From: Cryptomeria japonica
Lineage: Eukaryota; Streptophyta; Pinopsida; Cupressales; Cupressaceae
Assembly: GCF_030272615.1 (NCBI RefSeq)
Contig: NC_081410.1
Span: forward strand, 141,486,849 to 141,550,848
Direction of reading: 5' to 3'
DNA length: 64,000 nt
Part shown: positions 24,117 through 35,247 of the stretch, one piece after another
How positions within the stretch are numbered: position 1 is the first letter of the stretch
Layout of the letters: every line of letters starts with the position of its first letter
Program-made: the position numbers and the translations under genes
The notes under the pieces: generated by a model
Databases searched by the model: none
Seen by the model: the letters and a program-made list of their open reading frames with translations, nothing else
Told to the model about the DNA's origin: nothing

Positions 24117-24811
24117 CCCCCGCTAAAATGCTCGCCAAATGAAGTTGGAGAAGAATCTTTTTTCATTTATCGATGTCCCCAAATTTGGCATGCCCGCGAA
24201 AAGAATTAGCTCAGAACTGCCATTCGCCGGAAGACTTTCTCTTTTATTTTTCAAGAGCGTTGGATTGTTACGAGGGTTTGAATCCTGAGAAATTGTTATA
24301 CGAAGATGATAACGAGTCTCGCAAGTGTCCTTGTTCTTTCGAGCTTTGATTCGGCAGAATATAAACAATCGATAATAAAATTGGGGGAAGGATGTCGAGG
24401 GACTCTAATTTTGTGAGTTAGGCCCGCGATTTTTTTTTCATTTTTCCTTCAAGGAAACTACCTTTTACGGTCTAACTATAAAAGCTTGGAGAATATATAA
24501 CATCGGAATTTGAATCGAATCAAGGTGAAGCATTGACCAATTTAGAAAGAATCTTAATTCAAACGGAGTGTAGAAATGAAAAGTGCATATTTCTTATTTT
24601 TCATTTTGTTTTGTATTTGTTTAAAGTTTATTAATAGTCTTGGAGCATATAATTAAATATATTTGATTTAGCTGAATATGATCTTTCAAATTGTAAGTAT
24701 TTTATTTGTTTATATTTTCATGATATTATGTTGAAAGGTGTCCACAATCATAACACATATTTGTGTCAACAAAAACTATGCATGATTAAATTTGGTATTT
24801 TAATGGTTTCC
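24117..24811 (-). promoter_or_regulatory. Probable 5' UTR and promoter of the symplekin gene
   Basis: About 0.7 kb separates the start codon from the upstream LINE. On the minus strand, TATA-like elements occur around 24496-24506 (gttatatattctcc) and around 24476-24485 (cttttatagt), with a GC-rich stretch (atcgcgggcct) just downstream. Which one is used cannot be told from sequence. The 24123-24368 open frame is probably 5' UTR. Confidence 0.35.
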
Positions 24812-24850
24812 AAATCTCCTTCACGTAGATATCTTAGATCATGAGATAGC

Positions 24851-24986
24851 GATGGTGTGTGATGATCTGTTGTGTTTAAGCTAGGGCACGATGGTGTGTG
24901 ATGATCTGTTGTGTGTGTGATGATCTATTGTGTTTAAGCTAGGGCACGATGGTGTGTGATGATCTGTTGTGTTTAAGCTAGGGCTC
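24851..24986 (+). repeat. 39-bp tandem monomers at the LINE 5' end
   Basis: Copies start at 24851, 24890 and 24948, each beginning gatggtgtgtgatgatctgt and continuing tgtgtttaagctagggc. The middle copy has a 19-bp internal partial duplication. The array begins about 20 bp after the target duplication, which resembles the promoter monomers found at the 5' end of some L1 families. Confidence 0.75.
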
Positions 24987-25416
24987 GTGCCCTAGCTGCA
25001 CTTTCCCTTGCATGTGTGGGTTTCCTCTACGTCTTGGTTTCTGACTACTTTAGCTACGTTTGGGGGGTAGGTTTTTGGTTAACGTGGGTACACGAGAGTG
25101 GTGGGGGCTGCAAAGGTTTTTCTACGGCCTGCCTCTCTATTCAGGTGGTTGTTCTCTATTGTTTTTTGTCTCTTTCCAGTGGTGTTTGGCAATGTCGGGT
25201 TCCCTTGTCTGAGCCCGTGTTTGTTTGATTTTGGGTCGAGGCTTTGCTTGGTTATGGAGAAGAGTGGTGCTTCTTCATAGCCACTTGTATTTGGAAGTAT
25301 GGGTTCCACATAACCGAATTCATCTTTGAATGCGGATGTTATGGGGCATTCAAGTAAAATCTCATCAGGAGGAAGCTCTTCCTTAGAGATGAAGGCTTTA
25401 AAGATCAAGAATTTTA

Positions 25417-26658
25417 ATGGGTGTTATCCAATCGGAAATGATTTCAAATGATGTTACATATTGGAGCAATCATGCCCTTATTTGTAAGTTTATGAGACTT
25501 AGACTTTCCATGCCTGCCCTTAAGTCATGGGCACAACATGTTTGGAATCCTAAAGCAGAAATGAAAATTATGTTGACTGTTAATAACTATTTCTTGGTGG
25601 TTTTTTCATGCATGGCGGATAGAAACAAGGCCTTTGAAGGAGGCTCATATTTTTTAACCAAGTTGGGCTCTTCATCAAACTGTGGCATGAAGGGTTTAAT
25701 TCTACTAAGGAGCTTCCCTCGAGATGTGTGGGTTTGTCTTCCTAGGCTCTTGCTTGAATTATGGAGGAATGATATTCTACATTCAATTGTTCTCCTTCTT
25801 AGCAAACTTGTGGGTTCTGCCAATCAAAATCAAGCTAGGGAGGTAATTTCTTATGCTCACATTTGTGTAGAGATTGATTTGAATAAGCCCTTACCCAATT
25901 CTATAGAGATTTGTCTTAGATCCTCCTCCTGAGCTCAACAGCTTGATTATGAGACACTTCCATTTAGATGTTGCATTTGTCATGAATATGGTCATTTGCA
26001 AAGGAAATGCCCTTGGTTTAATCTGGTAGCGACTGTTGCTAATGCTTCTTTTGGTTCTAGCCCTAAGAATGATAGGGGAGAGGCTCTTGTAGTTGAAGGG
26101 GATACAAACAAAGAAGGTTTTGTTTCTGTCAAGCCTCAAAATAAGGGGAGGGAGCAAAAGAGAACATTGAAGGATAGGCAATATGAGGAAAACTTTAATT
26201 GATTTGATGCTTTGGATGGGTTGGTCCAAGTAGAGGGAATTTTGATTGAAACGTCCACTGGTGTTGAACCTATCAGAATGGTTTTGTCTGAGGACGGTGA
26301 GAATAATAATAAGAATTTGACTTTGGTTAAATCGCATGGGGGGAAGATGGATACAGACATTCCATCTCAGTCTCTTGTTGCTCATGTTCTAAGTGATTCA
26401 TCGATTAGACAAAATATTGGTGTTGTACAGGTTTTGCTCTTGTCTCATGTAAAGGAGTGTTTAGATCCAAGTAAAGGTAGTGGGCCCCCTCAGGCCTTGG
26501 GTTTGCATCAAAATCCCCTCAAGAAGGGTCCTTTGGAGAAGACTTTGAAAGTGGGTTGTAAGCCCAATCAAGTGAAAGTCAAGTTAATTGGTGAGACTCT
26601 AGTAGAATCTAGGTCATTGAAGACTATTGACTCTCATTTCTCCTACTCCTACAAATGA
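25417..26658 (+). pseudogene. LINE ORF1: DUF4283 plus CCHC zinc knuckle
   Basis: One frame runs from 25417 to the TGA at 26656-26658 with two internal TGA stops (25930-25932 and 26200-26202). Its N-terminal part matches DUF4283 of plant L1 ORF1 (ALICKFMRLRLSMPALKSWA, FLVVFSCMADRNKAFEGG). Around 25970-26010 it encodes CCICHEYGHLQRKC, a C-x2-C-x4-H-x4-C knuckle. ORF1 proteins bind element RNA. The stop overlaps the ORF2 start as ATGA. The segment between DUF4283 and the knuckle departs from the family consensus, suggesting compensating frameshifts. Confidence 0.8.
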
Positions 26659-29600
26659 TCATCCTATCTTGGAATGTGAGGGGTATGAATAGTATCCATA
26701 TACAAAAGGCTATTTGTGAGTTAATTTACTCTCATGCTCTAGATATTATTTTTATTCAAGAAACAAAGTTGATAGCAAAGGGTTTGCTCAACAAAGCTCC
26801 TAGAGTTTGAACTCGTGGTATGTGTCAAGGTATTGGTGCTCATGGAAGCTCAGGGGGTATTTCTTATTTTTGGAACCCAAAGAGGATTATGCCTTCATGG
26901 TGGATCTCGAGTGGATCATCTATTTCTTTGATTGCCTCTAGTTTAGATTATGGGGAAACTTGTCTCTTCACTAATGTTTATGCCCCTACTGATCTCATGG
27001 GTAAGACACAACTTTGGAATCATATTAGATATGTGTGCTCCTTGTTGCCTCTTCTTTCTTAGATTGCGGTTGGTGACTTTAATGTTGTTTATAGTTTGGA
27101 GGAGAAGAGGGGTAGTTTAACCCGTTTAGACCAGTCTGCTTCTGTCCTTCAAGATAATATTGCTCTTTTGAACTTGATTGATGTAAAATCAAATAATGGC
27201 ATTTTCACATGGAACAACAGGAGGTTTGGAGAGAAGACCATTTCTAAGAGGCTTGATAGATTTATTGTCTTGTGTTATTGATTGGGGAGTAGGTGAACTA
27301 ACAATGCTAAGATCTTGGATTGGAGGGGCTCTTATCACTGGCCAATTAAACTCTCAACTGCTTCCTTCAGAATCTCAAAAAATCATTTTTCAAATTCCAG
27401 CTTATGTGGTTGCATGATCTCTCTCTAGAACCCAGTGGTGGATTAGTGGCGAGAAGGGAAACCTACTCGTGGTAGGGTTATGTTCTCCTTTTTTTAAAAG
27501 AATACAGTATGTGAAGTACAAGCTTAAAAGGTGAAAACAGATAATGTTTTGGAAATCTTCATTGCAATAGGATAACAACTCAATCTTGTCTAGACACTAT
27601 TACTCGATTGATTCAAGATAATGGAATGACCCAAGACTTGAGCAGGGAGGAGTGTAGAGTTGTTAAGGAGTTGGAGGAATGGGATTTGTGAGAGGAGATT
27701 TTTTAGAAAGAAAAATCTCGCATTGATTGGCTTTGGGAGGGTGACAAGAACACTGCCTTTTTCCACAACTCCGTCAAGGATAGAAGGAATGGTAATCTTA
27801 TTTCCTCTATTATGTCTTTAGATGGTGTCCAGTTGTCTTTTGTGGGAGAGATTTCTCGAGAGGCTTCTCAATATTTTTCAGCTATGTTCACCAAAGACTC
27901 TCCTCCAGCAAGAGATGAAGAAAGATCCATATTCGACTGCATTCCCTCAATAGTTTCCAATGAGATGAATGAAGCTCTCATTCAACCTATTTAAATGCAG
28001 AAATTAGAGGAAGTAGTGTTTCACATGAAAAAAGGTATTGCTCCAATGCTTGATGATTTTCTTATTGAATTTTGTCAGGAGTTTTGGGAGATCGTCAAAT
28101 TTGGTCTTTTAGAGATGGTTCAAGAATTTCATAGAAATAAACAAATGTTGAAAGCTCTGAATTCCACTTTGTTGGCTTGTATCCCTAAGAAAGAGGATGC
28201 AATGAGTTTGAACCAATTTAGACCTATCGCATTATGTAATGTGGCATAAAAAATCATCACTAAATTAATTACAAAAAGACTCAAGATATGTCTCAAGACT
28301 CTCATTTCAAAAGAGCGAGGAGGCTTTATTGAAGGTAAGTAGATTCTAGATGGGATTGTGATTGCTACAAAGGTTGTTCATTCGATGGCAAACTCAAAAG
28401 AGAAGGCAATGTTCATTAAACTGGACATGGCCAAAGCTTATGACACAGTCTGGTCTATTTTTTTCTAGAAGGTTCTTCTTGCTTTTCGTTTTGGTTGCGA
28501 TTGGGTTAACTAGATCTTCAGTTGTATTACGCCAACATCCTTTTCTAGTCTCATTAATGGGGAGCCATCAGAATTATTTTCTGCTTCATGTGGACTTCGA
28601 CGAGGGGACCCTCTCTCTCCCTATTTGTTTATTATTATCGCTGAAGGGTAGGGCAGATTTATTAAGTCTTGTGTGAGGCAAGGTTTGATTTAGGGATGGA
28701 GCTGGAGTGACTCATTACCTCCTTACTCACACCTTTAGTTTGTCGATGATACTGCCTTGATGGGAATGGTCAGGATTAATGAAGCTATGAATATTTAAGA
28801 AGCCTTAGATATTTTTGTGGCTAGTTCAAGGCAAACAATTAATGAAGATAAGTCTTATATCTTCTTTTTCAATACCCTTCGACTTATCCATAACAAGATT
28901 GATTAGATTATCGAGTTTCAAATTGGTTATCTTCTCTTTGTGTATCCTGGGATTCCCATTGTTGTTGGTGCATAGAGAAGAAAATTTTGACAAGGGATCT
29001 TAGACAAGTTTCATAGGAAAGTGATCTATTGGACTTGTAGATGGTCTTCAACTACTGGGAGAGTAACTCTTATAAAATTTATGGTTCAATATTTTTCAAT
29101 TTATAGATGCTTCGTGTAGGTTGCTTCGCTTAGCTTTGTCAAGGAGTTTTATGCTCTGCCTCACCAGTTTTTATGGTCAGCCAATTTCCTTTCTTCTAAA
29201 TGGAGCCTGGTTAAGTGGGATTTTGTGTGCAGACCTAAGGAGGAGGAGGGTCTTGGTGTTTGGTCGATTGGTTTGAATGGGTAGGTGTTAGTAGGAAAGT
29301 TCTATTGGTAGTGGTGTACTTGATAGCATCAAGGATGGGCTAGGATTCTTACACATAAGTATCTTGGTAGGGTGGGTAGCTCGGATGTGCCTAGGTATGG
29401 CTTGACTGGCAAGGGGTCTATGATTTGAAATACACTCAAGTGTGGAGAAAAGTATAAAAGAAGGATTGTTTTGGATTTGTAATAAAGGTTCTGATGCTCT
29501 TTTCTAGTTAGATTCCTAGGATAGGAATCCCCCTATTGTGTATGAGTTTCCTCATCTTTTTCCTCTTTGTAATATTTTGTCTGAGGCGGGATGGGAAAAG

Positions 29601-30750
29601 GTTGAAGATTATAAGATTGTTGAGATTATGGGGCAGTTGGAGGTGGCTTGTTGGAAGGATCCCCAAGAGTGGCATCGAGTGAGGGGAATGAGGAAGATTG
29701 TCAGGAACTTGTTAGGATCTTAGCAAGTAGGTGTTGATAGGAAGCTTTATGGTCAAGTTGGTATAACTTGGTGGAAGCAGGTTTGGAATAAATTTTCTTG
29801 GCCAAAATGTAATTTTTTCTTATGGTTATTAGCTCAGGATAAGTGTCTCACATGGCAAAATCTGCATAAGAGAGGCTTCCATGGGCCTTCTATATGTGCC
29901 CTTTGTCATAATAATGAAGAGTGAACTTCTCGTCTCTTCTTCTTATGTCAGTTGTCTAGCGTGGTTTGCCATTAGTGTCACACTTGTATTCATGCTACTT
30001 CTTTAATGAAATTTTGTGAAAGTTTGGGAAGACCTTTGGCTAAAACCTCCTTCCTTCAGGTTTCCTGGCTTATTGGTCCTACTCTCATCCTTTGAAATCT
30101 TTGGTTGGAAAGGAACCGCAAATTTTTTCAAGAAAACAATTTGGGAGAGGCCCAAGTGTGGCAAAAAATTGTTAGCATACTTCAAGAAATTATTTTGACA
30201 AAATGTGACATTTCTATTGTGATTGATCCTAGAGACCAAGATATTATTAAGAATTTTAACTTGGAGGAAAGTAATGGAGCCTTCATGGCTGGTAAAAGAC
30301 CTCGAAATTCCAAACATAAGGTCCATCTAGAAGGGAGATGGCTTCCTCATCCAAGAGGAGTCTTTAAATTTAACACTACTGGATCTTCCCGTGGGGAATC
30401 TTGGTCATGTTGGAATTGGTGGCATTGGTAGGGACGTGATAGTGGTATTGTTTTCCTTTTTTCTATTTACAAAGGGAAAAACTCTAACAATTTGATGGTG
30501 ACTCTAGCTATTTTACATGGTGTGGAGAGAATGTACCCCCTTGGTTCGAGGAGGATTATTTGTGAGTTTTATTCTCAGATCATTGTGGATTTGTTGAATG
30601 AACACAAACTTGACAGAGTTAACTGGCAACTTACTATGGTGGCTAATCAAATTTTGCATCTTTGTATCTTTTTAGATTATATTTATGTTTGTCATATACC
30701 TAAGGAATCGAACAAAGTGGCGAATTATCTAGAAAAAATGGGAATTTGAA
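26655..30750 (+). pseudogene. LINE ORF2: endonuclease, reverse transcriptase, zf-RVT, RNase H; broken
   Basis: An APE-type endonuclease starts at 26655 (ILSWNVRGMN, IIFIQETK, NVYAPTD, VGDFNVV). Reverse transcriptase blocks follow: IPKKEDAMSLNQFRPIALCN at about 28182-28240, FIKLDMAKAYDTV at about 28412-28450, LRRGDPLSP at about 28598 and FVDDTA at about 28740 (catalytic pair as V-D-D). A zf-RVT region lies at about 29770-29960 (WNKFSWPKCNFFLWLLAQD). A plant-type RNase H segment lies at about 30340-30750 (GVFKFNTTGSSRG, ESNKVANYLEKMG). Numerous stops and a frame change between about 27280 and 27810 disable it. Confidence 0.85.
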
Positions 30751-30984
30751 CATGCTCATTATTGGAATGTTGGGGACTGGGATTTCTACCTCCAAATTTC
30801 TCAGAGATTTTGGATAGGTTAATTATGGGGGATATAGATATGTAAAGGTCTACTTTTGTTGTACTTCCTACTTTATTTTGATTAAATTTTTACCCCTTCT
30901 TTCAAGAAAAAAAAATCTCCTTCACGTAGTGTACCCATTAATGGATGTTCATGGATTAATCCATTAATTCTCAGAGAAAATAAT

Positions 30985-31453
30985 GTAGAGTGAATCAAAG
31001 TGGAGGAAGGGTCGATCAAAATAAATTTTGATGGTACCTCCAAAGGCAATCCCAAACCCTACAAAATTGGAGGATGGAACAAATAATGTAGTAAAGGAAA
31101 ATACAAACAAATTATCCATACCCAAAATACATTTAGAAGGTGACTCCCATATTATAATTAATATCATCATCAATGAAGAGGGCCAAGTACAGACAATTAA
31201 TAAGTTGATTAAAGTGATAAGAAAAGAGTTCAAAATTTTGCACACCCTTAGATAAGGAAATGAGATGGCGGACATCATTTCCAAGTGGGTTATCACATTT
31301 ATGTCTAGTAATCAAAGAACTGTATGGGAGGATTATCGAGACATAAACATGGAGGATGTATGATTATGAAGGCATGGAGATAAATTTGCATATCACGCAC
31401 AGTTATTTTTTCGATAATCTCTTAGAGGCCTTCGATGCATGTGAAATACATTA
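30985..31453 (+). pseudogene. 3' end of an older LINE: RNase H fragment
   Basis: The translation gives INFDGTSKGNPKP, then IHLEGDSHIIINIII and GNEMADIISKWV. These are the ordered blocks of the RNase H (RVT_3) domain at the C-terminus of plant L1 ORF2. It is 5'-truncated, lacks the middle of the domain and has stops. The gypsy element inserted into its 3' part; the continuation appears at 50430-51108. Confidence 0.6.
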
Positions 31454-31458
31454 AATAG

Positions 31459-32927
31459 TGTAGACGTATAAAAATGACCATATTCCTAAATGAATATTTT
31501 ATGTTCATTTCTCTATTTAATTAAATCCAATTTAATTAAATTTTCCACATTCCTCTATTTTATTAAGTAAATTACTCAATTTATTTAAATAAAATTCACC
31601 ATACCATTTAATGAATAAATCATTTTATTCAATTAAATCCCCCTAGCCACTTTTAATTAAATTCAAATTTAATTAAATAGTTATCCTAAATTGAATAAAT
31701 CACATTTATTTAATTACAACCAAATTGAATGAAAATCAATTAATTCAATTAAATCCTATTATCCCCCCCCATCCACTTGCAAAATCCCAAACCCCTTCTT
31801 AATCCCTTCTAGAATCTTCTAAACGATTCTAATTAACCTAACCCTCCTCTAAACTTTGTCACATCCCTAAGCAAAGGGAGGTCACTTCTCAAATGGCCCA
31901 AAGTCTTTGATAACCATTAAAGGTTTTCAACCTTCAACCACCAAAACCCTTAAAGTCTTTGATAACCTTTGAAAGCTTCCAACCTTCAACCACTTAATCC
32001 CCAAAGTCTCCAATAACCATTAATGGTTAATTCAAACCCTCCCACATGGTTAAAACATTTGTTTTGACTCAACCTCTATCCAACCCAAGGGTCTCATCAG
32101 GCCATTAATGCTTTGACCATGATTATCTCTTAATCATTTGCACAAAGGTTTATCCTTAGATTAGCTCCTAATCCAGTGGGTAATCCTAATTTAGACTTGA
32201 CCCTTAGCCTTTAGATAACCATGAGGTCTTCTCAGGCCTTTAATGCCTCCAACCTCTTCTCTCAACCCAATCATATGTTGACACTTGTCACCATTTTATT
32301 GGTGCCAATTGTGCACATGGATCCCCAACTTTCAAACTTGGCCCTTGATTAAACCATTCAATCTTAACCATCCATTGCCCTGTTTGTGCTATAAATAGAG
32401 CTCTCATTCCTCCATTTTTAACAATCATCTTTCAAATTTGAAGCATCACACTTATGCTCAAATTCTTTCAAACTTTCATTTCATATATGCTCATCATTTA
32501 GCCTCTTTTAGATCATAAATTAGACTAAAAATGCATGTTTAGATTACTTTCTTTACCAGTTTAGTTCAATCATAGACTAAATATAGCATGCTAGGATAGT
32601 ATTCATACTAATCTTGTCATCTTATCATTTAGTTTATTGCATTTTAGCATCATACATAGCTTACAACACATCTCATACTAAAATCAATCAAAAGCATCTC
32701 TCGTTCTCATATTTGCCATCCCTAAACCATTTTGCTCAGTGATCTGAGAGCAAAACATTGGTTTGAGGGACATTGTGAGATAGAGAACCATGGGACCCTC
32801 CTTGGGAAGCTAAGTAATACTACGTTACTCCATAGCTTGCACCAAGAAGTCCTGTGTGTGTGTGTGGACTAGTATATTAACATATTTTCACATATTAAGT
32901 TTTATTCGCCCACTTTTCCCACATACA
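31459..32927 (+). repeat. 5' LTR of the 19-kb gypsy element
   Basis: 1469 bp, starting TGTAGACGTA and ending CACATACA. By eye it differs from the right LTR at about 15 substitutions, one single-base indel and one indel of roughly 28 bp near 32440. The first 300 bp are rich in TTTAATTAAATT-type repeats, and a short GT run lies at about 32854-32863. Confidence 0.93.
32390..32398 (+). promoter_or_regulatory. TATA box in 5' LTR
   Basis: TATAAATAG in the context gtgctataaatagagctctc. The same box occurs in the right LTR (49913-49920) and, as ctataaattcaagctctc, in the related LTR near 56280. It is the likely core promoter for the sense transcript. Confidence 0.6.
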
Positions 32928-32949
32928 TTTCTAGCGCCCACCGTGGGGC
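32928..32949 (+). promoter_or_regulatory. Primer-binding-site region of the gypsy element
   Basis: Immediately after the LTR lies tttc followed by tagcgcccaccgtggggc. This resembles the TGGCGCCCACCGTGGGG-type sequence seen after Tat-lineage LTRs, with G to A at the second base. The related element at 56726 has tttttggcacccatcatgggg. I did not assign the tRNA. Confidence 0.5.
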
Positions 32950-33015
32950 TAGACCCCATATATCAAATCGGTTTTTGAATTTAACAACTTTTGCAGGTCC
33001 GCGGGAAAAATGAAT

Positions 33016-33411
33016 TAGCGCGTTAAGTTGACTGTTTAGCGCATCCAGTAAACAGAGTAGCGCATCCAATCCACTGTTCAGCGCATGGAGACCATCATCT
33101 AGCGCGTGCAGTTCAAACATTAGTGCGTGACCTCCGTTAAGTTTTTCCTGTAGGCCTGAACGCGGAAACAAAACAGAGTAGAGCATCCGGTTAACAGCCT
33201 AGCGCATCTAGTCCACTGTTTAGCGCGTGGAGTCTATCATCCAGCGCGTGAAGTCAATCTTTTAGCGCATCAAAACACTAATATTTTCCTGTAGGTATCA
33301 ACGCGGGAGAAAAACAGAATAGCGCATCGGGAAAACAGCTTAGCGCATTGGGGGCACATAATAGCGCGTAGGGGCTTTTTCTTAGCGCATAGACATCATT
33401 TCTTAGCGCAT
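33016..33411 (+). repeat. 21-bp TAGCGC(A/G)T array, leader block A (16 units)
   Basis: Core starts are at 33016, 33037, 33058, 33079, 33100, 33121; 33179, 33200, 33221, 33242, 33263; and 33320, 33341, 33362, 33383, 33404. Spacing is exactly 21 bp within each of three blocks. The eight-base core is kept while the 13-bp spacer varies freely. The blocks are joined by a conserved linker (ttttcctgtagg...aacgcggraa), giving a higher-order repeat of about 140-160 bp. On the complementary strand the array reads as heptads of the form (H/D/N/Y)AL-x4, which explains the spurious open frames here. Confidence 0.9.
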
Positions 33412-33426
33412 AGAGTTGACAGAGCC

Positions 33427-33550
33427 AAAAATTTATGACAGAGTCAAAAATTAGGCTTGTGGGAGACATAATATATATGGAATATAACAAAAATTTATGA
33501 CAGAGTCAAAAATTAGGCTTGTGGGAGACATAATATATATGGAATATAAC
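33427..33550 (+). repeat. Perfect 62-bp tandem duplication
   Basis: 33427-33488 and 33489-33550 appear identical (starting aaaaatttatgacagagtc, ending atatatatggaatataac). Identity implies a very recent event or replication slippage after insertion. Confidence 0.8.
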
Positions 33551-35247
33551 ATTCTTTCTTATACTTTAAGTTATATTCCATGTATACTTTCAGGATGTTT
33601 GAGAGGGGTTTCAGACCTCTAGGAGTTATAATGCAAAATCTAGTTTTTGGAAGATCTTCCAAATTTCAGACTTAGTCAAATTTCAGGACATTTCAGGATC
33701 AAGATTGTAAAATTTGTAACCAAGATCAGAATTTAGGCTTGTGTAAGCCCACACTAACACTTGATCACTGACTGTGTGCAGGTTCTAATATTTTTTGTGC
33801 AGGGGAAGGAGCAAGTTTAGAGGCTTTAAGTTTATTTTTTTACTTTCTTTCAACAAAAGTTGGTTAAAAAGAACTCACTCTCATTTTTTGCACAAATTAA
33901 AATAAACTTCATCATTTCATTTGGATGCATAAAATGAACTTCATGCCTTCCTTTTTGGTGTTTTAAAAGAAAATTCATCTTTCTTTATTGCATGGTAAAA
34001 AGAACAACAAATCAAACCTTTCATTCCTGCAAGTTAGGAAAAACACTTCATTTTTGGAAAGAATCAACAATCTTTACTTTGACAAAAGTTTTAAAAAGAA
34101 CCTCACCATCTTTTGGTGTTTAAAAGGATTCACTTCATTTTGCAAAGTAAAAGAACCTCATCTTCATTTTGTGCAAGGCAAAGAGGGAAAGTTTTTCCCT
34201 ATCGACTTTAAATTTGTTGACCAAAAATCACGATTTACTTTTGTTGACCAGGCTTGTTTTACAAAAGTTTTGGAAATACACCTTTTGCTATGAAAGGTTA
34301 AAAAGGAACACCATGCTTTTTGGAGCAACATCTCCAAATAGAAGTTAGCAAATTATTGTCTTGGAGGCTAAAAAGAACAAATTGATTGCCTTGTCTCGAA
34401 AGTGGAAGGTATATGCTCTCCCCATAACTGGGTGACCAAAAAGCCAAGCCACTCTTAAGCTTTCTGTACTTCAAGCATTTAAATCCTTTAATAGGCCTAC
34501 CTTCCCGAGGGGTTGAAAAACTCTTAAAGTCATTCTTTGGCCGGTGTGAAGGGAATGACCTAAGTGGGGAACGACTTTGAAGCCAAGTGTTCCAACCCAC
34601 TATAATCAAAAGTGGAGGGTGACGAAAGTCCCTTTCAACGGTTACGCGCAGCGATTAGCCTTCCCCCAGTATCCTCGAGATACGTAAAGCCTTTGTTCTA
34701 AAGGTTGGGAAGCCTCCTGAGAGAGTTTATCACTGACGGTCGAACGGGAAGCTTGATTACAAACCATAGAATTAGAAACTTTGAGCCGAGTCAGTAACCA
34801 AACATTTGTAACATCATAGTGCAAGGGTGGGGAAGAATCTGCCCCCAAGATTACTCACCATATATCTCCCAAGATAACTACTCAATTGTGAAGCAATTCA
34901 CTTTGGGTTAACTTCTGGCAAAAGGCAAAAAACGAGCGCCCTCTAGGGGGTGACACGGCTGTTTGAGCTGACGGAGTATCGAGACTAATGGGCTATGGTG
35001 TTACTTATGACCCTTGAATAAAGAGTCTTTCTGAAGTGTTTTATTTGTATCCAAAACCTGTTAAAACATTGGGGATTTGAACACATCCTCGCAGAACATA
35101 CACTTTTTGTTAGATTAGGCAAAACGATTGTACTTTGTGTGTTGTGCTTACATTTGTTATTTCAGAAAATCATCCATCACACTTGAAAATTTTATCAAAA
35201 TTCAAAATTCTCACAAAAATCACCAAAAGGGAAAAATCAGGGCAGTC
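33551..35247 (+). other. Long 5' leader with a segment conserved in a related element
   Basis: No protein is supported here. Around 34576-34612 the sequence gaagccaagtgttccaaccc-actataatc closely matches 57473-57502 in the second Tat-like element (acccaagcattccaactc-actataata). This is one of the few leader segments the two share, a candidate RNA packaging or dimerisation element. An open frame at 33988-34293 has no similarity I recognise. Confidence 0.4.

Larger units (their letters stand above)
24812..30929 (+). mobile_element. Full-length L1-like LINE with 17-bp TSD
   Basis: The element 24829-30912 is bounded by the direct repeat aaatctccttcacgtag at 24812-24828 and 30913-30929 (some terminal A bases are shared with the tail). 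It has a tandemly repeated 5' UTR, ORF1, ORF2 and an A-rich 3' end. Many stops and at least one frameshift in ORF2 show it is no longer mobile. It is placed head to head with the symplekin gene. Confidence 0.85.

Noticed and set aside
25016-25408. Open frames on both strands upstream of LINE ORF1
   Set aside because: They lie in the LINE 5' UTR and show no DUF4283 or other similarity.
32902-33490. Minus-strand open frames with Ala-Leu heptads
   Set aside because: They mirror the 21-bp DNA array; no start context and no known protein. Mentioned as a finding but not called as a gene.
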